In this document: piece by piece, positions 6,167-14,920 of the stretch
Layout: each line of letters opens with the position of its first letter
Numbering within the stretch: the first letter of the stretch is position 1
NCBI RefSeq assembly: GCF_002744245.1
Contig: NZ_NKHG01000040.1
Location: 1 to 40,053 of the forward strand
Length of the DNA: 40,053 bases
Reading direction: 5' to 3'
From: Bacillus pumilus
GTDB lineage: Bacteria > Bacillota > Bacilli > Bacillales > Bacillaceae
Made by a program: the position numbers and the translations under genes
Notes under the pieces: model-generated
Told to the model about the DNA's origin: nothing
Databases searched by the model: none
What the model saw: only the letters and a program-made list of their open reading frames with translations

Positions 6167-8454
6167 TGTGTGAACAATTCACGGTTTTTCTTCAGAAGAG
6201 GGTACAAAAAGCGAGAACGGTGAGCGGTTTTCCCTCTTCTAAAAGAAGGGACAGATAGATAGAGGGATTGTTCTGCTCTTGTCATGGCAACGTATAATAA
6301 GCGCCGCTCTTCTTCAAGGGCTTCTTCATCACCATTTCTTAGTTCATCAAGTGCGAAATCATGAGGCAGTGCCCCGTCGATCACACAAGTGATGTACACC
6401 GTTTGGAATTCAAGCCCCTTTGCGCGGTGGATCGTCATCAGCTGAACGCCTGGTTCATCTGTTGTTTCCTTTTCGGCAGACTTCATATGTTCGGCATGTG
6501 CGAGAAAAGCTTTAATTGTTTCAAAGCGTTTTGCGGCTGTTTTCACATCACGTACATCATCTGCCCCTTTTTCAAGCACATTTGTATCGTTCACACGTTT
6601 CTTTAAATAATCACCAAGTCCCATCTTTTGTTCTACAAACGCCACTGCTTCAGACGGCTTTAACGTTCGTAAAGTTCGGAATAGAGGAACGATGGATTGC
6701 AGCTTTTTACGCTGAAACGGCTGAATGTCTCTTAGTTTTCCAAGCGCTTCTACCATTGAACAATCTTCCGTAATGGTCAGCGCCTTTAGAGTATTCAGTG
6801 TCTGTTGCTTTAAAAAGAAAACCGGCAGCAGCTGTTTCATTGCAGCGACATCATCTGCATCTTGACTTAAAGAAAGAAAGGCGAGCAGTACCCGAACCAT
6901 TCGTCTGCTGTAAAAGGCTTTGACGCCAGAATCGGTTTCATACGGAATGGCCGATTGATGAAGCCGCTCATAAATGGCGCGACCGCCCGTATTGGTCCTA
7001 AACAGCACACAGAAATCATTCGGCTTTGCTCCGTTTTTAATTTTTTCCTGAATATCTGCTACGATCATTGTCGCTTCCTCTTCCTCGTCATATGGATAAA
7101 AGAGAGTCGGAGGGATTTTCTCAGCACGAACGGCTTTTAATGTCTTCTCATAACGATGCTGGTTCTTTTTAATAATGGCATCTGCACTTGCGACAATTGT
7201 ATGGTGAGAACGGTAATTCGCATGTAAATGGACGATCTGAGCAGAAGGATAGTCCCGCTTGAAATCAAGAATGAAAGCAGGATTACTTCCTCTAAAGGCA
7301 TAAATGGCTTGATCATCGTCACCTACACAAAATAACTGCTCCGATTCTCCGGTCAACAGCTGAATCAATTGATATTGAACCGGATTAATATCCTGAAATT
7401 CATCTACTAAAATGTATTTAAATCGTTCTTGATATCGTTTAAGCAGTTCAGGCTGTTCCGTCAGCATTTGTAAGCAGGCAATGGCCATATCATCAAAGTC
7501 AAATTGCTGATTGTCTTGTTTCTGCTGTTCATACGATTGATAGATCGTCCATATTTGCTTTTCTTTTTCATCTTTCAGCTCAGGGAGCTCGTCCGGTAAA
7601 AAAGCATTTTTCCAATAGCCAATCGATTGTAGCACTTGATCGGTTGGATAGTCTTTCTCATCAAGTCCTTCATTCATGATCGCTTTGCGAATGTACTGTT
7701 CCTTTTGCCAGTCAAATTTGATCAGGTGCTGGCCGCTCCATCTCTTCGGATCATCATGAAGCAGCATTTTATAAAAAAGACTGTGGAAGGTGCCCGTCAC
7801 GACCTGACTTGCTTGTGATGGATGAAGCTGGTATTGCTTACGCATTCTTTCTTTCATTTCACTGCTTGCTTTTGTGGTGAAGGTCACGAGTAATATATGG
7901 TGAGCGGGGATTTGATGGTGTGAGATCAGATAAGCCGCTCTAGCCGTCAGCACCCTTGTTTTCCCGCTCCCTGCACCAGCCAGCACAAGCATTGGACCGT
8001 CTTTGTGTGTGACAGCTTGAAGCTGCGGTTTACTAAAGGTGATATGAGGAAAGAGGTCGATGGTATGTACTCGTTCATTCTCTTCTAAATGGAAGGCTTC
8101 GCCAAATTGAATCGACCTTGGTTTCTGCCAGTCAAACGATTCCTTCGTTTGCGAGATGATCTGTTTGCCGGTTGGAAAACGGAAGCCGCCAAGTTCTTTA
8201 TAGGAAGCACTTTCCTCTGGTTCTGATGTTTTCTTGTCTTCATGTTCTTCAGCCTTTTCGCACATCTCCTGCTGAGACGTTTGCTTATGAATAAAGGCAG
8301 GCTCTTCATGTATATTTAATCTGAAAAAGACGGGTTGTCCGCAATATGGGCAAGATAAGTGCCCTTTTTTTCCCTCATCATGGAGGAATTGATAATGTTC
8401 TCTCGAATACGTATGTAATGAGATCGTTCGATCATGTCGTCGTGCGCATTTCAA
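6160..8454 (-). CDS. yjcD: UvrD/PcrA-like superfamily 1 DNA helicase YjcD
   Basis: Probable ATP-dependent 3'-5' DNA helicase of the UvrD/Rep group. The 764-aa product has an N-terminal CPYC zinc-finger-like pair (Cys35, Cys38). It then carries the helicase motifs in order: Walker A AGAGSGKT (Lys165), motif Ia TFTTKASSEM, Walker B ILVDEFQDINPVQ, motif III CVGDDDQAIYAFRGS, motif V MTIHRAKGLEFQ and motif VI RRLLYVAMTRAEQ. The TTG start at 8454 is chosen because GGAGG lies 7-8 nt upstream; the frame is open back to 8475. Length is close to B. subtilis YjcD. Role beyond helicase activity is unknown. Confidence 0.92.
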   Translation of the reverse strand: MKCARRHDRTISLHTYSREHYQFLHDEGKKGHLSCPYCGQPVFFRLNIHEEPAFIHKQTSQQEMCEKAEEHEDKKTSEPEESASYKELGGFRFPTGKQIISQTKESFDWQKPRSIQFGEAFHLEENERVHTIDLFPHITFSKPQLQAVTHKDGPMLVLAGAGSGKTRVLTARAAYLISHHQIPAHHILLVTFTTKASSEMKERMRKQYQLHPSQASQVVTGTFHSLFYKMLLHDDPKRWSGQHLIKFDWQKEQYIRKAIMNEGLDEKDYPTDQVLQSIGYWKNAFLPDELPELKDEKEKQIWTIYQSYEQQKQDNQQFDFDDMAIACLQMLTEQPELLKRYQERFKYILVDEFQDINPVQYQLIQLLTGESEQLFCVGDDDQAIYAFRGSNPAFILDFKRDYPSAQIVHLHANYRSHHTIVASADAIIKKNQHRYEKTLKAVRAEKIPPTLFYPYDEEEEATMIVADIQEKIKNGAKPNDFCVLFRTNTGGRAIYERLHQSAIPYETDSGVKAFYSRRMVRVLLAFLSLSQDADDVAAMKQLLPVFFLKQQTLNTLKALTITEDCSMVEALGKLRDIQPFQRKKLQSIVPLFRTLRTLKPSEAVAFVEQKMGLGDYLKKRVNDTNVLEKGADDVRDVKTAAKRFETIKAFLAHAEHMKSAEKETTDEPGVQLMTIHRAKGLEFQTVYITCVIDGALPHDFALDELRNGDEEALEEERRLLYVAMTRAEQSLYLSVPSFRRGKTAHRSRFLYPLLKKNRELFTQK

Positions 8455-8580
8455 AGCTAGTCCTCCAATTGTCAATCAATCTTAAAAAGAAACAAATCTA
8501 ATCATATCAAATGAAGCGTGTTTCAAACAGTCATAATTAGGGAATAGTAGAATAGAAGGGAAGCAAAGGAGGCGTTCTTG

Positions 8581-8838
8581 ATGGGATATATAGCCCCGAT
8601 TCAGCCGGATCTGTATTTTCAATATATCAACCGTCCTGCTCCTCAGGATAAAGAAGACTATGCAAAAGTGACAAAGGTCACGCGCATCTTTCATGACAAG
8701 GTATACAGAGAGCTGGAGAAAAAAGAGGACTTAATGACAGAAGCAGAAACGAAAGTTCAGCAAAAAAAGCGGGAACGCTTTGTGCGAGATATGTTTATGG
8801 AAGAAGGCAAGGGCATTCATATCAATGTCTATATATAA
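8581..8838 (+). CDS. Small conserved protein of unknown function at the yjcE position
   Basis: An 85-aa protein beginning MGYIAPIQPDLYFQYINRP, with a charged helical middle (YRELEKKEDLMTEAETKVQQKKRERFVRDMF) and the ending IHINVYI. A strong AAAGGAGG lies about 8 nt before the ATG. No signal peptide or membrane segment is seen. It is transcribed divergently from yjcD and ends at the terminator it shares with yjcF. It occupies the place of yjcE in B. subtilis, but homology was not established. Confidence 0.8.
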   Translation: MGYIAPIQPDLYFQYINRPAPQDKEDYAKVTKVTRIFHDKVYRELEKKEDLMTEAETKVQQKKRERFVRDMFMEEGKGIHINVYI

Positions 8839-8881
8839 ATGATTGCGCTTTCTTACCTATCCGAACGATATTGAATCAAGA

Positions 8882-8918
8882 AAAAGCCAGGGCATCATGG
8901 ATGCTCTGGCTTTTCTTT
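8882..8918. terminator. Terminator between the 85-aa gene and yjcF
   Basis: Long stem AAAAGCCAGGGCAT (8882-8895) with ATGCTCTGGCTTTT (8901-8914), one G-T pair, 5-nt loop. T runs lie on both strands, so it serves both convergent genes. Confidence 0.88.
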
Positions 8919-8922
8919 GTTA

Positions 8923-9357
8923 TCAAGCAGATAGTGTTTTTGTCATTTTGACATGTGTGATACCCGCTTCTTCAAATGGTTCAGAAACGGATTTGTAGCC
9001 TTTCTTTTCGTAGAACGGAAGAGCTTGGACCTGTGCATGCATGACAGCTTCCTTTGCTCCTTTAGCAATGGCTTCGGTCTCTAGTGCCTCTAATAGCTTG
9101 TGGCCAAGGCCGAAAGAGCGCGCCTCTTTTAACACACAAATCCGTTCAAGCTTTGCCTTTTGACCTTCAATGATCCGTAGTCTAGCAGCAGCCTGTGGCT
9201 CTTTATCATCATTGTAAATGACAAAATGGGTGGCTTCGTCTTCTAGTTCATCAATTTCGATTTCTAAAGGGACTTCTTGTTCTTTCACGAAGACTTCTTT
9301 TCGAACGTAATATGCATCTTCTCGTTGTGTTGGTGCTTTTGCGATGACTGTTTTCAA
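8923..9357 (-). CDS. yjcF: GNAT-family N-acetyltransferase YjcF
   Basis: Predicted acetyl-CoA-dependent acyltransferase, substrate unknown. The 144-aa product shows the GNAT core: VRKEVFVKEQEVP at the N terminus, AAARLRII before the acetyl-CoA strand, LERICVLKEARSFGLGHKLLE carrying the R/Q-x-x-G-x-G loop (RSFGLG), and HAQVQALPFYEKKGY near the C terminus. The start is TTG at 9357, 6 nt after the yjcG stop, with AGAGGG about 10 nt upstream, so translation is probably coupled to yjcG. The yjcG-yjcF order is the same in B. subtilis. Confidence 0.92.
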   Translation of the reverse strand: MKTVIAKAPTQREDAYYVRKEVFVKEQEVPLEIEIDELEDEATHFVIYNDDKEPQAAARLRIIEGQKAKLERICVLKEARSFGLGHKLLEALETEAIAKGAKEAVMHAQVQALPFYEKKGYKSVSEPFEEAGITHVKMTKTLSA

Positions 9358-9363
9358 ATGTCT

Positions 9364-9879
9364 TTAACCCTCTTCTCCTAAAATAAATGTTTCATAGACG
9401 GTCCAAGATCCGTTCTCTAATTGATATAAAAGGTGGAAGCGATCAATCGTTTCTTCATGGTCAATCTTTCTCAGCTTTAATGTGCCAAGTACGTCTGAAT
9501 GCTCATCATCTGATAATTTTTGCGCCACAGTCACATGCGGAACAAACGCATATTCAGGTGTACCGCTAAGTGGATCTGAGTACAATTTTTCATTTAGAGC
9601 CGTTAATTCCTCGTTCGGTTCTACTTTCATATAAATGACGTTGTTTACAGGAGCGAATGAACTGAATTTTTTAATACGTAAGGTAATAGGAGATGCATTT
9701 TTTGCATAATCCCGCAAGGTTGAGACGACCTCAGCTGCTTCTAAATCCGTTAACTCAAAAGGTGTTCGTAATGTTAAATGAGGCGGTATGAGTGCATAGT
9801 TCGGATCATAACGTTTGCGATAAGAGTTCGCAATATCTTGCAATTTTTTTGATGGAAATAAAACAACTCCGTATTTCAT
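9364..9879 (-). CDS. yjcG: 2H phosphoesterase YjcG (2'-5' RNA ligase-like)
   Basis: Member of the 2H phosphoesterase superfamily, which cleave or make 2',5'- or cyclic phosphodiester bonds; its substrate in the cell is unknown. The 171-aa product has the two H-x-T/S-x motifs, HLTL at residues 34-37 and HVTV starting at His115. Length matches the B. subtilis protein of known structure. The ATG at 9879 is preceded by GGAGGGAAC on the reverse strand. First gene of a yjcG-yjcF pair. Confidence 0.94.
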   Translation of the reverse strand: MKYGVVLFPSKKLQDIANSYRKRYDPNYALIPPHLTLRTPFELTDLEAAEVVSTLRDYAKNASPITLRIKKFSSFAPVNNVIYMKVEPNEELTALNEKLYSDPLSGTPEYAFVPHVTVAQKLSDDEHSDVLGTLKLRKIDHEETIDRFHLLYQLENGSWTVYETFILGEEG

Positions 9880-9931
9880 CTTGTTCCCTCCTGATTAAGA
9901 AAGTATTTATTATTTTTTATTATAACAAAAT

Positions 9932-10678
9932 TCAGTTGATTAACGAATATGGGAGCATTCTTTTTAACGAAGGAGCAATGAGCGGCTGCCAAAACGTCCA
10001 TTTGTGATCACCTTCGAATGTCTCAAATAAATAATCCGCACCAGAATGTTCAAGAAGAGCCTTCAAGTCTTCGTTCGGCTTAATAAAATCAAGCACTTGG
10101 CCATCTGTTGTTTTTACAGCCGTTTCTTCTAACCCAATTTGATGGATAATGGCATAATGAGAAAGTGCTGTTGATTGTTTCACTGCTTGTAAGACCGACT
10201 CATCAACGTAAGGAGACTGCAAAATCAATCCGCCAAATAAAGAAGGATAATCAATGGCTGTCATGAGTGAGATTGTAGCACCTAGTGAATCACCAATAAA
10301 CGTACGTCCTGATCCAATTTGATACGTTGGATAGTGTTCATCAATATAAGGGACAAGTTCATTTGCCAAAAAGCGTTTATACGCTTCAAACTTTGTGCCG
10401 TCTGGATGATACGTATTTCGCCTTTCAGTGACATTTTCATAAGGAATACCAATAATAATCGAGCGTTCCATTTCTTTGTTTTGCATGAGTTCTTCCGCCT
10501 GTCTGCCTATTTTACCTAAACGGAAATAATCATGACCATCTTGTGCAATGATGACATGATATGTATAGAGGGGGGAGTAATTGACTGGCAAATAGATCAA
10601 AACGGTCATGTCCGCCCCAAGCTCTTTTGATTGTAAGGTTTCTTCTTGAATGATTCCTGTTTTTTCACCATAATCCAT
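9932..10678 (-). CDS. yjcH: Putative esterase YjcH (alpha/beta hydrolase)
   Basis: Predicted serine esterase of the enterobactin-esterase/esterase D type (Esterase family). The 248-aa product has the nucleophile elbow GDSLG with Ser131 (FIGDSLGATIS) and a C-terminal catalytic His in GDHKWTFWQPLI. The N terminus has no signal peptide, so it should be cytoplasmic. The ATG at 10678 is preceded by GGAGG about 6 nt upstream on the reverse strand. Divergent from metI. Natural substrate unknown. Confidence 0.9.
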   Translation of the reverse strand: MDYGEKTGIIQEETLQSKELGADMTVLIYLPVNYSPLYTYHVIIAQDGHDYFRLGKIGRQAEELMQNKEMERSIIIGIPYENVTERRNTYHPDGTKFEAYKRFLANELVPYIDEHYPTYQIGSGRTFIGDSLGATISLMTAIDYPSLFGGLILQSPYVDESVLQAVKQSTALSHYAIIHQIGLEETAVKTTDGQVLDFIKPNEDLKALLEHSGADYLFETFEGDHKWTFWQPLIAPSLKRMLPYSLIN

Positions 10679-10833
10679 TCCTCCAGCTAACCAAATTCAT
10701 CACAAGTGAAACGTTTCCATTCATTGTAACATGAAAAACAGCGTTGTTCCTATAGGCGAACATGCAATCAAATCGACTGACATCCATTCTGTTATAAAAT
10801 ACAGAAAATTTTAATTAATTGTTCCATTTCCCC

Positions 10834-10862
10834 TTGAAAAATGAGTTTTAATGCGTTACAGT
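10834..10862 (+). promoter_or_regulatory. metI promoter (SigA type)
   Basis: TTGAAA at 10834-10839 and TACAGT at 10857-10862 with 17-bp spacing, about 30 nt before the S-box aptamer. This is the natural promoter for the riboswitch transcript. Confidence 0.65.
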
Positions 10863-10891
10863 ATTAAGAATTAGAACAGACAGACAACACA

Positions 10892-11014
10892 TTCTTATCG
10901 TGAGAGGTGGAGGGACTGGCCCTTTGAAACCTCAGCAACCGGTATGCATCACTTCACGTGATGTGCCAAGGTGCTAAATCCAGCAAGCAGTTTTTTTGCT
11001 TGGAAGATAAGAGG
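10892..11014 (+). ncRNA. SAM-I (S-box) riboswitch aptamer
   Basis: Shows the S-box consensus in order: TTCTTATCGTGAGAGGTGGAGG at 10892 onward (first strand of P1 and kink-turn region), CCTTTGAAACCTCAGCAACC, then AAGGTGCTAAATCC, GCAAGCAG/TTTGCTTG as P4, and GATAAGAG closing P1 near 11006-11013. It binds S-adenosylmethionine and then favours the terminator that follows, so metI-metC are expressed only when SAM is low. Confidence 0.96.
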
Positions 11015-11022
11015 AAGCGATT

Positions 11023-11055
11023 AAACCCCTTCTTCTTATGAAGAAGGGGTTTTTC
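11023..11055 (+). terminator. Riboswitch-controlled terminator
   Basis: Perfect 12-bp stem AAACCCCTTCTT (11023-11034) with AAGAAGGGGTTT (11041-11052), 6-nt loop and T run. This is the expression platform of the S-box. Confidence 0.93.
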
Positions 11056-11092
11056 TGTTTTGAAATCAGATTTTTACTTAGGATGGTGTCAA

Positions 11093-12211
11093 ATGACAGA
11101 ACATGTGGAAACGAAGTTAGCGCAAATTGGAAACCGTAGCGAAGAGGCGACTGGCACTGTCAGTCCCCCCGTTTATCTTTCAACAGCATATAGACATAGA
11201 GGCATTGGTGAATCAACAGGGTTTGATTATATTCGAACGAAAAACCCAACAAGACAGCTCGTAGAGGATACGATTGCTTCACTCGAAGAAGGAACGGCCG
11301 GTTTTGCCTTCAGCTCGGGAATGGCTGCTATCCAAACGATCATGGCTCTATTTGAGAGAGGAGATGAACTAATTGTTTCATCAGATTTATATGGCGGTAC
11401 ATACCGTTTGTTCGAGAACGAATGGAAAAAGTATGGCCTGCGTTTTCTTTATGATGATTATTCAGATGAAGACTGTTTACGCTCTAAAATCACGCCAAAC
11501 ACAAAAGCCGTCTTTATTGAAACGCCGACAAATCCACTCATGCAGGAAGCAGATATTCAAAAAATAGCGAAGATCGCAAAAGAACAGGGCGCTTTGGTCA
11601 TTGTCGATAATACCTTTTACACACCAGTCTTGCAAAAGCCGATTACGCTTGGAGCCGACATTGTTATTCATAGTGCAACCAAATATTTAGGCGGGCACAA
11701 TGATGTTCTTGCAGGGCTCGTGGTCACAAAAGGGGAGCAACTATCTGAAGAGATGTTCCAGCATCAAAACGCCATCGGAGCGGTTCTATCTCCATTTGAC
11801 TCATGGCTTTTAATGAGAGGAATGAAAACATTGGCCCTCAGAATGCGCCAGCATGAGGCAAATGCCAAGGAGTTAGCGGACTTTTTAGAGAAGCAGCCTG
11901 AAATCCAAGATGTTCTTTACCCAGGCAAGGGGGGAATGCTGTCATTTCGTGTCGCCAAAGAGGACTGGATCAATCCATTTTTAAAGCAGCTGAAAACGAT
12001 TTGTTTTGCTGAAAGTCTTGGAGGAATCGAAAGCTTCATTACGTATCCTGCCACACAAACGCACATGGACATTCCAGAAGAGATTCGCATTGCAAACGGT
12101 GTGTGTAACAAACTGCTCCGTTTCTCTGTTGGGATTGAGCATGTGGATGACCTGAAAGCTGATCTGAAACAGGCACTATCACAAGTGAAAGAGGAGGTAC
12201 ATGCCAAATGA
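11093..12211 (+). CDS. metI: Cystathionine gamma-synthase / O-acetylhomoserine thiolyase MetI
   Basis: PLP enzyme joining O-acetylhomoserine with cysteine (or sulfide) on the way to methionine. The 372-aa product is close to B. subtilis MetI throughout. It has the cofactor lysine in SATKYLGGHND (Lys197) and the family segment FSSGMAAIQT. The ATG at 11093 has AGGATGG upstream. The frame is open back to a TTG at 11060, but that has no ribosome site and lies at the terminator end. First gene of metI-metC, overlapping metC by 4 nt (ATGA), under S-box control. Confidence 0.96.
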   Translation: MTEHVETKLAQIGNRSEEATGTVSPPVYLSTAYRHRGIGESTGFDYIRTKNPTRQLVEDTIASLEEGTAGFAFSSGMAAIQTIMALFERGDELIVSSDLYGGTYRLFENEWKKYGLRFLYDDYSDEDCLRSKITPNTKAVFIETPTNPLMQEADIQKIAKIAKEQGALVIVDNTFYTPVLQKPITLGADIVIHSATKYLGGHNDVLAGLVVTKGEQLSEEMFQHQNAIGAVLSPFDSWLLMRGMKTLALRMRQHEANAKELADFLEKQPEIQDVLYPGKGGMLSFRVAKEDWINPFLKQLKTICFAESLGGIESFITYPATQTHMDIPEEIRIANGVCNKLLRFSVGIEHVDDLKADLKQALSQVKEEVHAK

Positions 12212-13386
12212 CCACACACGATTGGACACTCGAAACAAAACTAGTTCATAATGCCTTTAAAACAGACCGTTCAACCGGTGCAGTCAGTGTACCGATTCAG
12301 CATGCGTCGACGTTTCATCAAAGCAGCTTTGATGAATTTGGCCAGTATGACTATTCCAGATCAGGGACTCCGACACGTCAAGCATTAGAGGATACCGTTG
12401 CATCGTTAGAAGGAGGAACCAGAGGTCTTGCCTTCGCATCAGGAATGGCTGCCATTTCAACCGCTTTTCTTCTTTTATCAAAAGGAGATCACGTCCTCGT
12501 TACAAGAGATGTGTACGGTGGAACCTTCCGTATGATTACACAAGTCCTCTCAAGATTTGGCATAGAGCATACTTTTGTGGACATGACAGATTTGAATGAA
12601 GTCAAACAAGGCATTCAATCGAATACGAAGGTCATTTACATGGAAACGCCGTCAAACCCTACACTAGGGATTACAGATATTGAAGGCGTTGTCCAGCTTG
12701 CGAAAGAGCATGACTGTCTGACGTTCTTAGATAATACGTTTTTAACACCTGCTCTCCAGCGTCCGCTAGACCTAGGCGTTGACGTTGTGCTGCACAGCGC
12801 AACGAAATTTCTAAGCGGTCACAGTGATGTGCTGTCTGGCTTAGCGGTGGTCAAAGACGAGAAGCTAGGAGATGAACTATATTCGCTGCAAAACTCCTTC
12901 GGTGCGGTTCTTGGCGTGCAGGATTGCTGGCTTGTGTTAAGAGGATTAAAAACACTCCAGGTCAGATTAGAAAAAGCAAGCCAAACGGCATTAGAACTGG
13001 CATCATTTCTAAAAGAACATCCTGCGGTGAAAAAAGTATACTACCCAGGCTTAGATGACCATCCAGGTGCAGAGATTCAGCGAAAGCAAGCAAGCGGAGC
13101 AGGAGCCGTTCTCTCGTTTGAATTAGAAAACCAAGCGGCTGTAAAAGAATTGGTCGATGGCGTCACATTACCTGTATTCGCCGTCAGCCTCGGCGCTGTC
13201 GAATCCATTCTGTCCTACCCAGCCAAAATGTCACATGCCGCTATGCCAAAAGAAGAAAGAGAAAAAAGAGGCATCACGGATGGATTGCTGCGATTAAGTG
13301 TCGGGGTAGAAAATGGAGAAGACCTCAAACGCGACTTCAAACAAGGGCTCGATCAACTAAAGCCTGTCCTTGTGAACCAGTCTTAA
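12208..13386 (+). CDS. metC: Cystathionine beta-lyase MetC
   Basis: PLP enzyme that cleaves cystathionine to homocysteine, pyruvate and ammonia. The 392-aa product is a paralogue of MetI with the cofactor lysine in SATKFLSGHSD (Lys200) and conserved YSRSGTPTRQALE and ETPSNPTLG segments. It starts inside the end of metI (ATGA overlap) with GAGGAGG 10-16 nt upstream, so the two are translationally coupled. Followed by a clear terminator. Same operon and order as in B. subtilis. Confidence 0.95.
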   Translation: MTTHDWTLETKLVHNAFKTDRSTGAVSVPIQHASTFHQSSFDEFGQYDYSRSGTPTRQALEDTVASLEGGTRGLAFASGMAAISTAFLLLSKGDHVLVTRDVYGGTFRMITQVLSRFGIEHTFVDMTDLNEVKQGIQSNTKVIYMETPSNPTLGITDIEGVVQLAKEHDCLTFLDNTFLTPALQRPLDLGVDVVLHSATKFLSGHSDVLSGLAVVKDEKLGDELYSLQNSFGAVLGVQDCWLVLRGLKTLQVRLEKASQTALELASFLKEHPAVKKVYYPGLDDHPGAEIQRKQASGAGAVLSFELENQAAVKELVDGVTLPVFAVSLGAVESILSYPAKMSHAAMPKEEREKRGITDGLLRLSVGVENGEDLKRDFKQGLDQLKPVLVNQS

Positions 13387-13396
13387 ATGAAGTGGA

Positions 13397-13432
13397 AAAA
13401 AGCCGGCTCCTGAATCCGGCTTTTTGGCCTTT
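13397..13432 (+). terminator. metIC operon terminator
   Basis: Stem AAAAAGCCGG (13397-13406 region) with CCGGCTTTTT (13416-13425 region), 9-nt loop and T runs. Confidence 0.9.
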
Positions 13433-13446
13433 TTTGAACAAAACCA

Positions 13447-13475
13447 TTGACGCCCTGTATATATGGTTATATAAT
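13447..13475 (+). promoter_or_regulatory. tRNA-Val promoter (SigA consensus)
   Basis: TTGACG at 13447-13452 and a perfect TATAAT at 13470-13475 with 17-bp spacing. Start of transcription would be about 35 nt before the tRNA 5' end. Confidence 0.85.
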
Positions 13476-13517
13476 AGAGACTGTCAGTACAGAAAGCCCA
13501 GAACTGATACATAACCC

Positions 13518-13590
13518 GATTCCGTAGCTCAGCTGGGAGAGCGCTACCTTGACAGGGTAGAGGTCGCTGGTTCGAGCCCAGTCGGAATCA
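13518..13590 (+). tRNA. tRNA-Val(GAC)
   Basis: Cloverleaf readable by eye. Acceptor GATTCCG pairs with CGGAATC before discriminator A. The D arm is AGCTCAGCTGGGAGAGC. The anticodon stem is CTACC/GGTAG with loop TTGACAG, anticodon GAC for valine GUC codons. The T arm contains GGTTCGAGCC. CCA is not encoded. It corresponds to the single tRNA-Val that follows metC in B. subtilis. It has its own promoter and terminator, and its 3' side borders accessory sequence. Confidence 0.97.
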
Positions 13591-13596
13591 TCGTTG

Positions 13597-13623
13597 AAAC
13601 CCTTGCGCAGCAAGGGTTTTTTT
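13597..13623 (+). terminator. tRNA-Val terminator
   Basis: Perfect 10-bp stem AAACCCTTGC (13597-13606) with GCAAGGGTTT (13610-13619), triloop, T run. Confidence 0.92.
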
Positions 13624-13639
13624 GTTTTTCTACTAACTA

Positions 13640-14128
13640 ATCATTATTTTATTTTTTTGATTTGGGGACGAATTGGAGACGAACATTTATCCGCCAGAGT
13701 GTGATTGAGTATTTCGGATCAAAACGATTCAAGTGTTCTGCAGTGTTAATGAAAAGTCCGGCTTTGTTTTTACTATAAGAAACAAGTGGAAACTGTGTAT
13801 TTTTAAAGGAATCCGATTTGTTAATGATTACTTATGGTAGGTAGTTTTTGTATCGCCAGTACTGATATTACTATAAAATTTTTTCGGTAAAAAGTTCTCC
13901 AAGGACCCCAATTTGTCTGTGTTTCTATCTTTAGATCTTGCTGACCATGCTTGTTCTGGATATTTCATAGTTAACACTCATAATTTTTTGTGGCCAATAG
14001 CTTTACCATATTACTAGATGTGTTAGATTTTTCTTATATAAAACTCCACTATAAACTCATTCAAAAACTATTCATTGGAATACACTATATTGAATAAAAG
14101 TTAAAATTAGAAAAAGGGAGGCGTTTTC
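13640..14128. other. Gene-poor stretch beside the tRNA, possible integration scar
   Basis: No gene can be supported. Directly after the tRNA terminator lies a near-perfect tandem repeat of 11 bp, TTGGGGACGAA (13662-13672) and TTGGAGACGAA (13673-13683). The frame through it reads WGRIGDEHLSARV then stop. From memory this resembles the extreme C termini of some phage-type integrases or recombinases. The reverse strand has a 46-codon open frame at 13828-13968 without a ribosome site. Composition is AT-rich compared with metC. A decayed integration site is possible. Confidence 0.35.
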
Positions 14129-14428
14129 ATGGCAAATATCACACAGGATTTATCAGCTCTAGGCTTAAACATCTCACAAAATGTAGGCTTAGGTAAATCA
14201 TCTACTCCTAGCACAAGTTTAGCGAAATTTAGTGGACTTTTTGCGGGACTTCCACCAGGTACTCCTCTTAGTATTGTTGGTGATTCAGGGTTTTTTTATG
14301 GCCCAGGTAATTTTGTCACTTTTAATCAATTGGCGGGCATTGTATTTTTTAATGACCCAGGGTTAGGAGGTACTGGACCTACTTTAATAGATGTGAACAA
14401 AGTCGAAAGTGTGTCGTTCCCTAGTTAA
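14129..14428 (+). CDS. Orphan glycine-rich 99-aa protein
   Basis: Product begins MANITQDLSALGLNISQNVG, is rich in Gly, Ser, Phe and Pro, and has hydrophobic segments (LAKFSGLFAGLPPGTPLSIVG and FNQLAGIVFF) but no signal peptide, charged lysine cluster or cysteines. AAGGGAGGCG stands 7-8 nt before the ATG, which supports translation. It is monocistronic, with a hairpin terminator about 160 nt downstream. I do not recognise the family. The amphipathic, low-charge composition would fit a small structural or self-assembling protein. Nothing in the sequence proves that. Confidence 0.7.
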   Translation: MANITQDLSALGLNISQNVGLGKSSTPSTSLAKFSGLFAGLPPGTPLSIVGDSGFFYGPGNFVTFNQLAGIVFFNDPGLGGTGPTLIDVNKVESVSFPS

Positions 14429-14920
14429 ATATTGTAACATTCAATGGTATGTGAATGAACCTATAGCTGGTATGCATGGTTATTAAATCAAAGAGGTTAT
14501 TTCCAGGGTAATATTTGAAGTTACTAAAGGGTGCTATAGTGTGATTGATGTTGACATCATCAATCATTTACAGATGTATAGGAAAATGTAAAAACATCAT
14601 TTAGCTATTTTGCTAGATGGTGTTTTTTCTTGAATGAAAGGATTCGCGCTACAAAAATAGAGGAATTGATCGAGGGGCTTACTCCTCAGAAAAGTGAGTG
14701 AAATACAATGATGATTAAAAACTGAACATTGACGTCCCTTGGTATAAAATAATTCGACAATTTCGTGCGACAGCAATGGTAGCTCGGCAAACTACTTTTT
14801 TGAATGGGGACAGACTCATACATGTGACCCTTGAATGTTTCCATGCAACATGGAATAAACATAAATGAATGAGTAGATGATCCAATGTTTGAGAAAGAAC
14901 GGGTCTAGGAGGTCATACGA
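14429..14920. other. Intergenic stretch before the racemase gene
   Basis: No gene is supported. It contains the hairpin terminator at 14591-14628 and an open but start-poor frame at about 14716-14874 (VPWYKIIRQFRATAMVAR...) that I cannot assign. There is also a 7-bp palindrome TTCCATG/CATGGAA around CAA at 14839-14855, which could be an operator for the racemase gene. The racemase ribosome site AGGAGG lies at its right end. Confidence 0.4.
14591..14628 (+). terminator. Terminator downstream of the 99-aa gene
   Basis: Stem formed by AAACATCATTTAGC and GCTAGATGGTGTTT (a few mismatches, loop TATTTT), followed by six T. Confidence 0.7.

Noticed and set aside
13828-13968. Reverse 46-codon frame (MKYPEQAWSARSKDR...) after the tRNA
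   Set aside because: No ribosome site and no recognised family; kept only as part of the gap description.
13583-14128. Duplicate of the tRNA 3' end as a right att site
   Set aside because: I looked for a second copy of the tRNA-Val 3' end through the accessory block and did not see one, so no intact integrated element can be defined.
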